NCBI RefSeq assembly: GCF_010499455.1
Contig: NZ_JAAGOH010000001.1
Location: 357,227 to 421,226, forward strand
Reading direction: 5' to 3'
Length of the DNA: 64,000 nucleotides
Origin: Ideonella livida
GTDB lineage: Bacteria > Pseudomonadota > Gammaproteobacteria > Burkholderiales > Burkholderiaceae_C
Position 1 is the first letter of the stretch. Every line of letters begins with the position of its first letter. The position numbers and the translations under genes were made by a program. Of this stretch, positions 10,326 through 17,992 are shown piece after piece. The notes below the pieces were generated by a model. That model had not been told where the DNA came from. It saw only the letters and a program-made list of their open reading frames with translations, and ran no database searches.

Positions 10326-10469
10326 CGCCGACGGCCCCCGAACAACCCGGGCTCCGCCCACCTGATCCGGCCTTAAGTCCACGACCCCGACCCCTAGAGT
10401 CCTCCCCACATCCCGGCGCCACCCTACGGTGCCCTGCCCCAGACCCCACCACCCTCCCGGAGAAACCGC

Positions 10470-11717
10470 ATGCTCACCGTCGTCATCGCCCGCTACAAGG
10501 AAGACCTGGGCTGGCTGCACCAGCTGCCCGCCGACGCCCGCCTGCTGGTCTACAACAAGGGTCCGGAACTGGCCGCCGGCGTGCTGCCCGCCAACGCCCG
10601 GGTCATCCCGCTGGAGAACCAGGGGCGCGAGAGCGATACCTACCTGCACCACCTGATGCACGACCTGGACATGGACCCGCAGGGCTTCACCCTGTTCACC
10701 CAGGGCGGCCCTTTTGAGCACGCCCCCTGGCTGCTGGACCTGGTGGAGCTGCGTGACCACTGGCGCGACGTGCAGCCCCTGTCGGTGCAGTGGCTGGCCG
10801 AGCAGCAGATCCCCCCCGGCCGCCTGGTCAAGGAGGACCAGCGCGACTGGATCGAGGACGTGCCGGTACGGCCGGAGCACTACTCGCTGCACACCTGGGC
10901 GCCGCTGTCCTTCCACGACGTGGGGGCGGTCAAGATCGGGCTGGCGTACCACAACATGCACGGGCTCAAGCCCGGCACCCACATCGGAGCGCACTTCTGG
11001 CACCTGTGCGGCCTGCACACGCTGGCCGCACAGGCGGCACAGGCCGACCTGGGGGTGTTCTCCTACGGCGCCATCTTCGCGGTGCGCAACGCCCGCCTGC
11101 ACGACTTCGTGCGCCAGCAGGGCGAATGCCTGCCCAAGATGCGCCAGCTCAGCCGCAGCTACGAGACCTACGGCTATATGTTCGAGCGCTCCTGGTTGCA
11201 CTTCTTCGGCGAGCCCTGCCTGCGCCTGCCTGCACTGGGCCAGGCCGCCAGCCTGCAGCTCGCCACCGAACCGGCCCAGACCCCGGCCGCCGCCAGCCCC
11301 CAAACCCCAGCCCAAGACGAGGCCTGCCAGCTGGCCGACGTGCGCGAACAGGCCTTTGCCGCCAGCCGCGCCGGGGACCTGGACGGCGCCATAGCCCTGC
11401 TGGGCCAGGCCCTGCAGCGCTGGCCCGGCCAGGTGGAGGTGATCTCCGACCTGGCGGCGCTGGCCCTGAGCCACGGTGAACCTGCGCAAGCCGCCACGCT
11501 GGCGCAGCACGCCCTCAAGCTGCAGCCCGAGCATGGCTGCAGCCTCTACACCCTGGCCATGAGCCAGGAGGCCACCGGACAGGCCGAGGCCGCCCTGCAC
11601 ACCTGGCTGCGCCTGGCCGACGGCGCCGCGGTGGCCCACCTGCGCGAACAGGCCCCCGAACTGATCGAGGTGGTGGCCAAGCGCCTGGAGGACTATCGCC
11701 TGGCCATGGCCGCCTGA
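10470..11717 (+). CDS. DUF3431-domain (glycosyltransferase-like) protein with C-terminal TPR region
   Basis: A 415-residue protein. The N-terminal ~265 residues show the DUF3431 pattern: VVIARYKEDLGWL, LLVYNKG, NQGRESDTYLHHL and LFTQGGPFEHAPWLL. This is an uncharacterised family thought to resemble glycosyltransferases. From about residue 285 the sequence becomes helical and TPR-like, for example AAALALSHGEPAQA-type repeats ending in AMSQEATGQAEAALHTWLRLAD. That echoes the TPRs of the GT41 protein in the same cluster. It probably acts on a glycan or glycoprotein in the cytosol. A good GGAGA ribosome-binding site precedes the ATG at 10470. Confidence 0.7.
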   Translation: MLTVVIARYKEDLGWLHQLPADARLLVYNKGPELAAGVLPANARVIPLENQGRESDTYLHHLMHDLDMDPQGFTLFTQGGPFEHAPWLLDLVELRDHWRDVQPLSVQWLAEQQIPPGRLVKEDQRDWIEDVPVRPEHYSLHTWAPLSFHDVGAVKIGLAYHNMHGLKPGTHIGAHFWHLCGLHTLAAQAAQADLGVFSYGAIFAVRNARLHDFVRQQGECLPKMRQLSRSYETYGYMFERSWLHFFGEPCLRLPALGQAASLQLATEPAQTPAAASPQTPAQDEACQLADVREQAFAASRAGDLDGAIALLGQALQRWPGQVEVISDLAALALSHGEPAQAATLAQHALKLQPEHGCSLYTLAMSQEATGQAEAALHTWLRLADGAAVAHLREQAPELIEVVAKRLEDYRLAMAA

Positions 11718-11736
11718 AGCACGCCAGGGCCGCACC

Positions 11737-12687
11737 ATGACCGTCATCGACCTGCCCACCCGCCAGGCCCGCCGCCCCCGACAGCCCCTGACCGAGGCCC
11801 AGGTGCTGGCCCTGCTGGAACGCCCCGCGCCCCCGGAGCAAGCCGCGGCCGAGGCGCTTCCCGCCCCCTCTGGCGGCAGCCCCCTGGCCCGTCGCATGAA
11901 GGCCAGCAAGCTCTACGTCTTCACCCTGCCCAAGGCCGGCACCTACTTCCTGGCCGAGCTGGCCTCGCGCCTGGGCTGGTACCACAGCGGCATCCACCTG
12001 GGTGAGGACCACTACCTGGACACCGCCGCCCAGAGCCTGGCTGAGAACGCGCACAACCCCTCGGCCGTGCGTCGCCAGCAACCCTTCACCCGCACCCTGG
12101 CCGAGCTGCCGGCGGGCGCGCTGTGCGTGGGCCACATGCCCCCGCTGTACTTCAACCGTCCGCACCAGGCCGAGGTGGCGGTGCTGGCCTGCCGGCGCCA
12201 CCCGCGCGAGGCCCTGGTCTCGGAGTTCATCGACTTCCGTTTCCGGCGCGACGACGAGCTGGTGCGCTGGATCCATCCCCGCACCGTGCCCGACCACCTG
12301 GCCGCCTTCACCCTGTACCTGCGCCAGCACGGCCCGGTCATGGCCGACATCGTGGCCACCTGGGTGGCCTACCACCAGCTGCGCCAGTCGTCCTGGTATG
12401 TGCGCACCCGCCCCATCGGCGAGTACGCCGCCGTGGACTTCGAAACCCTGATGGGCGCCGACCCCCTGCCCGCACTGCGCACCATCGCCCGGGCCTTTGG
12501 CCAGCGGCTGGACGACGCCAACCTGCTGGACCTGCACGCCCGCGCCAAGGCCGCCGACAACAAGACCAAGGCGGTGGGCCAGCGTTTTCCCATCCCGCGC
12601 GAAGCGCTGTGGACGCCACAGGCCGAAGCGGCCTACCAAGACCTGGGCATGCCGGAACTGGCCCGGCTGCTGGGCTATCCGGGCTGA
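11737..12687 (+). CDS. Sulfotransferase-family protein (PAPS-dependent type)
   Basis: A 316-residue soluble protein. About residues 61-75, VFTLPKAGTYFLAEL, form the P-loop-like 5'-phosphosulfate-binding motif. CRRHPREALVSEF near residues 152-164 matches the 3'-phosphate-binding Arg/Ser motif of sulfotransferases. Such enzymes move sulfate from PAPS to hydroxyl groups of sugars or lipids. It starts 20 bases after the DUF3431 gene and is likely in the same transcript. The acceptor may be the glycan made by the upstream glycosyltransferases. Confidence 0.78.
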   Translation: MTVIDLPTRQARRPRQPLTEAQVLALLERPAPPEQAAAEALPAPSGGSPLARRMKASKLYVFTLPKAGTYFLAELASRLGWYHSGIHLGEDHYLDTAAQSLAENAHNPSAVRRQQPFTRTLAELPAGALCVGHMPPLYFNRPHQAEVAVLACRRHPREALVSEFIDFRFRRDDELVRWIHPRTVPDHLAAFTLYLRQHGPVMADIVATWVAYHQLRQSSWYVRTRPIGEYAAVDFETLMGADPLPALRTIARAFGQRLDDANLLDLHARAKAADNKTKAVGQRFPIPREALWTPQAEAAYQDLGMPELARLLGYPG

Positions 12688-12844
12688 GGCCCGGCGCGGC
12701 GCCCGACCGCCCCCCACGGTTAGCATCCGTAGCCCCGGCACCTGCAGCGCCGGCCAGCCGCCGGGTGCCACAGACGCTGGGTACCATGGGACAGCACGCG
12801 GCCCGGACCGGCGCCCGCGCCCCCTGTCCCACTGAAAGCCCGCC

Positions 12845-14059
12845 ATGCGCCGCTGCATCCTCCACTTCGGCATGCACAAGACCGGAAGCTCCGCCATCCA
12901 GTCCTACCTGTTCGAGCATCCGCCCACCGACCCCACGCGCTGGACCTACCTGCACTTTGGCCACGCCAACAGCAGCGGGTCGGTGCAAAAGCTGCATTCC
13001 CGCCAGGCGACCCGCAAGATCGCCCGCGCCGGAGGCCACCCGGCGCGCCTGGCTGCCGCCCAGGCCCGGCTGCAAGCCCAGCTGGAGCAGGCCCTGGCGC
13101 AGGCCCCGGCCGACACCCTCATCCTCTCCGCCGAGGGCCTGACCCATCTGCAGGAGCCGGAGCTGGACGCCCTGGTGCAGACCCTGCGCCGGCATGTCGA
13201 CGTGGTACAGGCCGTGGGCTACCTGCGCCCGGTGGCCAGCCACATGGACAGCGCGCAGCAGCAGCTCATCCGCGGCGGCGGCCACCGCTTCGTGCCCTCG
13301 GCCAGTTTTCCGCGCTACCGCACCCAGCTGGAGAAGTTCGAGCGGGTGCTGGGCCGTGACCAGGTGCAGTATTGGCCCTATGAGCCGTCCACCTTCCCCG
13401 ACGGCTGCGTGGTGCAGGACTTTCTGCAGCGCCTGGGGCTCACGCCCCTGCCCGGGGCCCAACCCCGGGTCAACGAGCGCCTGTCGGCCGATGCCCTGTC
13501 CCTGCTCTATGTCCTCCAGCACGCGGCGCTGGTGCCGGCCAAGCAAAAGGACACGCGGGCGATCCGCGACCGCCTGATCCAGCAGCTCATCCGCCTGCAA
13601 GGCCCGCGCATGACCCTGGACCCGGTGCTGGTGGCCGGGCTGATGGCCCAGCACCGCGACGAGATTGAATGGGCGCAGGCGCGGGTGGCCATCCCCCTGG
13701 ACACCCCGCAGGCCGCCTCCGCAGGCCTGCGCCAGGTGGCCACCGAAGCCGACCTGCTGCGGCCCGGGCCCGAGGCGGTGCGCTGGCTGTCCGCACAGCT
13801 GGGCACGCCGCTGGCCGAGGATGCGCCGCTGCCGGTCCTGGAAGGCGCCCTGTTCCAACTCTGGCGACGTCTAGAGGCCGAGGCATCGGGCCAGCCAGCC
13901 CCTGCGCTGCTGAGCGGTGTCGAGCTGGCACGGGCGGTGCGCCGCGCCCAACGCGAGGCCAAGCGGACCAAGCGCCGGCAGATCCAGCGCCGCCGTGAGG
14001 CGCTGCAGGCCAAGGACCAGACGCCACCGGCATCGGCCCCCGGCGCCGCCGCCGCCTGA
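12845..14059 (+). CDS. Sulfotransferase-like P-loop protein
   Basis: A 404-residue protein beginning MRRCILHFGMHKTGSSAIQS. The HKTGSSAIQ segment is the phosphate-binding loop seen in a divergent group of bacterial sulfotransferase-like proteins found in polysaccharide clusters. AVGYLRPVASHMDSAQQQL could form the second nucleotide-binding strand. The C-terminal ~45 residues are strongly basic (RRAQREAKRTKRRQIQRRRE). It lies 157 bases after the previous sulfotransferase, so it may have its own promoter. PAPS dependence is inferred. Confidence 0.65.
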   Translation: MRRCILHFGMHKTGSSAIQSYLFEHPPTDPTRWTYLHFGHANSSGSVQKLHSRQATRKIARAGGHPARLAAAQARLQAQLEQALAQAPADTLILSAEGLTHLQEPELDALVQTLRRHVDVVQAVGYLRPVASHMDSAQQQLIRGGGHRFVPSASFPRYRTQLEKFERVLGRDQVQYWPYEPSTFPDGCVVQDFLQRLGLTPLPGAQPRVNERLSADALSLLYVLQHAALVPAKQKDTRAIRDRLIQQLIRLQGPRMTLDPVLVAGLMAQHRDEIEWAQARVAIPLDTPQAASAGLRQVATEADLLRPGPEAVRWLSAQLGTPLAEDAPLPVLEGALFQLWRRLEAEASGQPAPALLSGVELARAVRRAQREAKRTKRRQIQRRREALQAKDQTPPASAPGAAAA

Positions 14060-14093
14060 GCGCCACACCGCACCGGGCTGCACCCGGCAGCGC

Positions 14094-15137
14094 TCAATGC
14101 GCCCGGTAGCTCGGGAACATCTCCGCCCGGGCCAGGCTGCCCGCCTCCACCGCCGGCCGGGCGGCCGGGGTGCCAAAGTGCAGGCCGGCCGGGGCCAGCG
14201 CCTGCTCCAGCACCGCGCGCACAAACTGCCGGCCATAGCGCACCCGGCCCTGCTCGCCCCCCTGCCACCACGCCAGGTGGTGGCCCAGGTAGCGGGTGAG
14301 CTGCGCCGCGCTGAGCCGGCCCTGGGCCACCAGGGGCTGCAGGCTGGCCAGCACCGCCTCCAGCATCACATCCAGCTCGGTGGGGCTGGCCCCCAGGCAG
14401 ACGGCGTCGCCGTTCTGCAGCAAGCCACCCAGGCTGAGGTGCTGGTCCGAGGCGGACTCGATGAAATGCGTGGCACACACCCAGCCGTCCTCCTGCAGCG
14501 GTGAGCGGCCCGCCTTCTGGCTGAAGGCGTAGTTGGGGCCACCCAGCGGGCGGGTGTGGCGGATGGGGGTGTCGTCAACGATGGCCAGCCGTCCCAGCGC
14601 GCTCAGGCGTGGCCACAGGCTGTCCAGGCCGTAGCCGCTGATCGCCCCGTCCAGCGTGGGGTACACCCGCGCCAGAAAATCCACCGACAGCACCGGCGCC
14701 ATGATCTCCACGAAGTTGGTGAAGCGCAGCTGGAAGGCCGGATGCTGCAGGGTGATGGGGTGGGCGAAGTAGGAGTCGTGGCTCAGCGCCGGCTGGGCCA
14801 GCTCCAGCCGCAGGTCGGCGCAGATGGCAAACAGGCGGCTGGCGTTCTCCGGTGTGCAGGCCAGGTCGTCGTCGGGGATCCAGACGTACTGGTAGCGGGA
14901 AACGGTGTCCCAGTGCTGTGCCAGGGTGGCCTGCAGACCAGGCCATTTGGCCCCCTTGACCAGGTGGGTGAACACCGCCTGATCGGCCTCGGCCGGCGGC
15001 TCATCGCCGTACCACGAGAAGGCCACGTCGAAGTTCTGCTGCGCCAGGCCGGCCATGGCCTGCGGATGGAGCGAGCCGGGACCGGCACGCCAGAGGATGA
15101 GGTAGGGGCGCTCGCTCAGGGGGGGGGCGTCGGACAT
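14094..15137 (-). CDS. DUF707-family protein (putative glycosyltransferase-like)
   Basis: A 347-residue protein with the DUF707 pattern: LILWRAGPGSLH, FDVAFSWYGDEP, YVWIPDDDLACTPEN (an acidic cluster resembling the DxD of GT-A enzymes), RFTNFVEIMAPVLS, SGYGLDSLWPRL and HTRPLGGPNY. DUF707 occurs in plants and bacteria and is suspected to act on carbohydrates; no activity is established. It converges on the sulfotransferase cluster (34-base gap), so it is likely a separately transcribed part of the same pathway. The frame extends 82 codons upstream without family similarity, so the ATG at 15137 was chosen. Confidence 0.75.
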   Translation of the reverse strand: MSDAPPLSERPYLILWRAGPGSLHPQAMAGLAQQNFDVAFSWYGDEPPAEADQAVFTHLVKGAKWPGLQATLAQHWDTVSRYQYVWIPDDDLACTPENASRLFAICADLRLELAQPALSHDSYFAHPITLQHPAFQLRFTNFVEIMAPVLSVDFLARVYPTLDGAISGYGLDSLWPRLSALGRLAIVDDTPIRHTRPLGGPNYAFSQKAGRSPLQEDGWVCATHFIESASDQHLSLGGLLQNGDAVCLGASPTELDVMLEAVLASLQPLVAQGRLSAAQLTRYLGHHLAWWQGGEQGRVRYGRQFVRAVLEQALAPAGLHFGTPAARPAVEAGSLARAEMFPSYRAH

Positions 15138-15279
15138 GGCAGAGGGTGGCGGCAGGGGATGACCCACTGTAGGCAGCCGCGCCGGTCGGCCATGCGCCGA
15201 ACTGCAGGGCGAAGGCCCCGCAGATGCAGCCGCCGGCGGCGCCACCCCGGCCCGGGGCGCTGCCGCCGACCCTCCCGGG

Positions 15280-16251
15280 TCATTCCGGCTCGATGCGGGC
15301 GGCCTTGACCACCTTGCCCCACTTGGCGGCCTCGGACTTGATGAAGGCCGCGAAGGCCTCGGGCGTGCCGCCGCCGATCTCATTGCCCTGGGCCAGCATC
15401 AGCTCGCGCTGCACCGGGTCCTTCAGGGCGGTGTTGGCCGCCTTGTTGAGCAGGGCGACGATGGCCGCCGGCGTGCCCTTGGGCACCACCAGGCCCTGCC
15501 AGTTCATCGACTCCACCTCGGGATAGCCCATCTCGGCCATGGTGGGGATGTCCGGCATCAGCGGCGAGCGCTCCTTGCTGGTGATGGCCAGGCCGCGCAG
15601 CTTGCCGGCCTTGAGCGAGGGCATGGCCGCATACATCTGCTCGAACATCATGTCCACCTGCCCACCCATCAGGTCGGTGGTGGCCGCGCCGCCGCTGCGG
15701 TAGGGGACGTGGGTCATGTCGATGCCGGCGCTGTGCTCGAACAGCGCGCCGCTGAGGTGGTGCGAGCCGCCGATGCCCCCCGAGGCGTAGCTGAGCTTGG
15801 CGTTCTTGGTCTTGGCGGCGGTGACGATGTCCTTGACCGTCTTGAAGGGCGAGTCCGGCCGCACGGTGAGGATCAGCGGACCGCGCTCGATCAGCATCAC
15901 CGGAATCAGGTCGTTGAAGGGGTCGTAGCTGAGCTTCTTGAACAGCGCATGGTTGACCGCCAGGGGCGCGAAATTGCCCATGCCGATGGTGTAGCCGTCG
16001 GGCTTGGCCTTCGCGATGGCATCGGTGCCCACGTTGCCGCCGCCGCCAGCGCGGTTCTCCACGATGATGGTCTGGCCCAGTTGCGAGCCGATGAGCTTGG
16101 CCATCTGGCGCGAGCGGATGTCGGCGCCACCACCGGCACCGTAGGGGCAGATCCAGGTGATGACCTTGCTGGGATAGGTCTCCTGGGCCAGGCCCAGGCG
16201 GGGGGCCAGGGCGCCCAGGGCGGCGGCCTGCAGAAGATGTCGACGTTGCAT
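15280..16251 (-). CDS. Bug-family tripartite tricarboxylate transporter substrate-binding protein
   Basis: A 323-residue periplasmic protein with a signal peptide (MQRRHLLQAAALGALAPRLGLAQ). The family pattern is clear: YPSKVITWICPYGAGGGADI, GQTIIVENRAGGGGNVGTDAIAKAKPDGYT-type lobes and a hinge around SYASGGIGGSHHLSG. Bug proteins bind carboxylates or other small acids and are greatly expanded in Burkholderiales. No TctA or TctB membrane subunit is adjacent, which is normal for orphan Bug proteins. It is divergent from flhD across a 365-base gap. Confidence 0.92.
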   Translation of the reverse strand: MQRRHLLQAAALGALAPRLGLAQETYPSKVITWICPYGAGGGADIRSRQMAKLIGSQLGQTIIVENRAGGGGNVGTDAIAKAKPDGYTIGMGNFAPLAVNHALFKKLSYDPFNDLIPVMLIERGPLILTVRPDSPFKTVKDIVTAAKTKNAKLSYASGGIGGSHHLSGALFEHSAGIDMTHVPYRSGGAATTDLMGGQVDMMFEQMYAAMPSLKAGKLRGLAITSKERSPLMPDIPTMAEMGYPEVESMNWQGLVVPKGTPAAIVALLNKAANTALKDPVQRELMLAQGNEIGGGTPEAFAAFIKSEAAKWGKVVKAARIEPE

Positions 16252-16616
16252 GGGGTGGGTCTCCTGTGGTTGTGGGCTGCGCCAGGCGCTGCAAGGGATG
16301 CGCGGCGGGGCAGCAGCGGTGGCATGTTCAGTGCTGACGGCTTTCAGCGCACTTTCAACCTGGCGGATCAGGCCTAGGCAAAAACCCGCAGTCCTGCCAA
16401 GCCCCCGGGGCAGGCCGGGGTTTCGGCGCGGAACTGGACGGTCTTTACCCCGCAGTTCGAGGCCTTGGATGACAGGCTGTGTAGGAATTTGCCTGACACG
16501 GGCATTGGAGAAACCGGGACTCCAGTCACCGAACGCCGCCGATGTTTCGCCCCCGTGTCGCTCCGTAAAGTTCACTCCAACGCAACACCACCGCAACACG
16601 CCCCAGGAGAAGCACC
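16252..16616. other. 365-base intergenic region between the Bug gene and flhD
   Basis: This region must hold the flhDC promoter and the Bug promoter. No strong sigma-70 pair could be picked with confidence. A short hairpin (six GC pairs at 16403-16408 and 16415-16420) followed by TTT is present mid-way. The flhD ribosome-binding site AGGAG at 16605-16609 is followed by AAGCACC before the ATG. Confidence 0.5.
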
Positions 16617-16940
16617 ATGGAAACCTCTCAAATCCTCGCCGAGATCCGCGAAGCCAACCTGTCCTACCTGATGCTGGCGCAGAGCCTGATCCGCGCCGAC
16701 CGCGAGCAGGCCCTGTTCCGCCTGGGCATCTCGGAGGAAACCGCCAGCCTGCTCAACACCCTGACGCCGGCGCAGATGATGAAGATCGCCAGCGGCAACA
16801 CCCTGCTGTGCCGCTTCCGCATGGACGACGAGCTGGTCTGGAGCCTGCTGACCAGCCACGGCAAGGCCGCCGCCAACGACAGCGTCAGCCGCCTGCACGC
16901 CTCCATCCTGATGGCCGGCCGCCACCAGGAAGCCGCCTGA
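16617..16940 (+). CDS. flhD: Flagellar transcriptional regulator FlhD
   Basis: A 107-residue subunit of the FlhD4C2 class I master activator that switches on class II flagellar genes. It starts METSQILAEIREANLSYLMLAQ, followed by RLGISEETASLLNTLTPAQMMKIAS and LCRFRMDD, matching FlhD throughout at the usual betaproteobacterial length. AGGAG lies 7 bases before the ATG. It is followed after 56 bases by flhC. Confidence 0.96.
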   Translation: METSQILAEIREANLSYLMLAQSLIRADREQALFRLGISEETASLLNTLTPAQMMKIASGNTLLCRFRMDDELVWSLLTSHGKAAANDSVSRLHASILMAGRHQEAA

Positions 16941-16996
16941 GCGGCCTGCCCTGACGCCTCCGACCGACCTCCACGCCTCCCAGACGGAGCCCCGCC

Positions 16997-17587
16997 ATGG
17001 CACGCACCAAGAGCATCCTTGACGAACAGCGGCAGATCGAACGTGCGGTCACGCTGATCAAGCTGGGCGCCCGCCTGCAGGTCCTGGAGTCGGAGACCGA
17101 CCTCTCCTACGAACGGCTGTTGCGGCTGTACAAGGAGGTGTCGGGCAAGAGCCCCTCCAAGGGTCAGCTGCCCTTCTCCACCGACTGGTTCATGACGTGG
17201 CAGCCCAACATCCACGCCAGCCTCTTCCTCAACATCCACGAGTACCTCAACAAGACCGCGGAGATGGAGGAGATCGACACCGTCATCAAGGCCTACCAGC
17301 TCTACCTGGAGCATGTGGAAGTGCAGCAGCTGGAGCCGATGCTGTCGGTGACACGCGCCTGGCGCCTGGTGAAGTTCGTGGACAACGGCATGCTGACCAT
17401 GACCCGCTGCACCCGCTGCGGGGGCCACTACGTGACCCATCCGCACGAGATCGCCAAGCACTACATCTGCGGCCTGTGCAACCCGCCGGCGCGGGCAGGC
17501 AAGGGCCGCCAGGCCGGCTCGCTGCAGCTGCCCAACGCCGCCGAGCGCGAGCTGTCGGCCGCCGGCCCCTCCGGTCTGGACGATTGA
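16997..17587 (+). CDS. flhC: Flagellar transcriptional regulator FlhC
   Basis: A 196-residue partner of FlhD. It begins KSILDEQRQIERAVTLIKLGARLQ, contains LPFSTDWFMTWQPNIHASLF, and ends with the zinc-binding cysteines CTRCGG and ICGLC needed for DNA binding and complex stability. The last ~20 residues after the zinc site are a variable tail. It forms an operon with flhD. A terminator about 240 bases downstream may end the flhDC transcript, although two sigma-28-like promoters also lie in that gap. Confidence 0.97.
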   Translation: MARTKSILDEQRQIERAVTLIKLGARLQVLESETDLSYERLLRLYKEVSGKSPSKGQLPFSTDWFMTWQPNIHASLFLNIHEYLNKTAEMEEIDTVIKAYQLYLEHVEVQQLEPMLSVTRAWRLVKFVDNGMLTMTRCTRCGGHYVTHPHEIAKHYICGLCNPPARAGKGRQAGSLQLPNAAERELSAAGPSGLDD

Positions 17588-17666
17588 CCCCCCAGCCCGG
17601 CAGGCCGGCCCGCCGGCCGCCACCGGGGCTGCACAACGGGCCGCACCGCACTTCAGCGGTCGCCCC

Positions 17667-17694
17667 TCAAGTTTTCCGGCGGTGCCGCCGACAA
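17667..17694 (+). promoter_or_regulatory. Predicted sigma-28 (FliA) promoter P1, downstream of flhC
   Basis: TCAAG at 17667-17671, a 15-base spacer, then GCCGACAA at 17687-17694, which matches seven of eight positions of the enterobacterial FliA -10 consensus GCCGATAA. The TTT following TCAAG also matches the extended -35. Transcription should start near 17701, about 130 bases before a strong intrinsic terminator. The product would therefore be a short RNA unless read-through reaches motA. Confidence 0.65.
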
Positions 17695-17700
17695 CACAGT

Positions 17701-17860
17701 GGCTGGCACCACCACCTCCCGCCGCCGACAGGCCACCCGGCACGGCGGCGACGGGAGTCGACAGGTCTCGTGGCAGTGGTTTTGTGTTCGTGTTCGTCTC
17801 CTCCTTAAGCACACCTTGTGCTTCTTCGGGCGGGCTGCTTTCAGCCCGCCCCTTTTCTTT
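17701..17860 (+). ncRNA. Candidate sigma-28-dependent small RNA between flhC and motA
   Basis: Bounded by predicted promoter P1 and an intrinsic terminator; about 160 nt, with ends approximate. Visible structure: an 8-bp GC stem (17720-17727 with 17743-17750), a largely unpaired stretch ending in TCTCCTCCTT (17797-17806), which is complementary to Shine-Dalgarno sequences, a 7-bp hairpin AAGCACA-CCT-TGTGCTT (17807-17823), then the terminator hairpin. Its placement matches E. coli MotR, a sigma-28-dependent sRNA arising upstream of motA. The alternative is a leader or attenuator for motAB. It is unsupported by expression data here. Confidence 0.5.
17828..17860 (+). terminator. Rho-independent terminator upstream of motA
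   Basis: A 10-bp perfect stem GGGCGGGCTG / CAGCCCGCCC with a CTTT loop, followed by CTTTTCTTT. It would end the P1 transcript and also any flhDC read-through, so motA would depend mainly on P2. Confidence 0.8.
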
Positions 17861-17904
17861 GGGCGCGCGACTTCACGACAGGGCCTGCACCGCCGGCCCG
17901 CCCC

Positions 17905-17932
17905 TCAAGCCGGCGGGCCGGCGGGCCGATAA
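17905..17932 (+). promoter_or_regulatory. Predicted sigma-28 (FliA) promoter P2 for motAB
   Basis: TCAAG at 17905-17909, a 15-base spacer, then a perfect GCCGATAA at 17925-17932. It lies after the terminator, and a start near 17939 would give a ~54-base motA leader. The spacing is one base longer than the E. coli FliA consensus but identical to P1. Confidence 0.75.
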
Positions 17933-17992
17933 GACCGGCAGAGGCCATCCCGCCAAGGGACGGCCGGGACCTGACGGAAAGCCCCTCACACC

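Larger units (their letters stand above)
17588..17992. other. 405-base intergenic region flhC-motA
   Basis: No credible protein-coding gene was seen. The region holds two sigma-28-like promoters, a candidate sRNA with an intrinsic terminator, and the motA leader. The short open frame at 17699-17932 crosses the terminator and has no recognisable product. Confidence 0.6.

Noticed and set aside
15119..15127. Run of G before the DUF707 gene as a phase-variable tract
   Set aside because: It lies within the first codons as Pro codons, is only about nine bases, and there is no evidence of variation. It is plausible but unsupported.
16403..16423. Short GC hairpin followed by TTT before flhD as a terminator
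   Set aside because: Only six base pairs and three T, with no gene upstream in that direction to terminate.
16565..16572. TAAAGTTC resembling a sigma-28 -35 box upstream of flhD
   Set aside because: No GCCGATAA-like -10 occurs at the right distance, and flhDC is a class I operon not expected to use FliA.
17699..17932. 77-codon open frame between flhC and motA
   Set aside because: It crosses a strong terminator and part of the P2 promoter, lacks a ribosome-binding site and shows no recognisable protein features. The region is better explained as regulatory or non-coding RNA.
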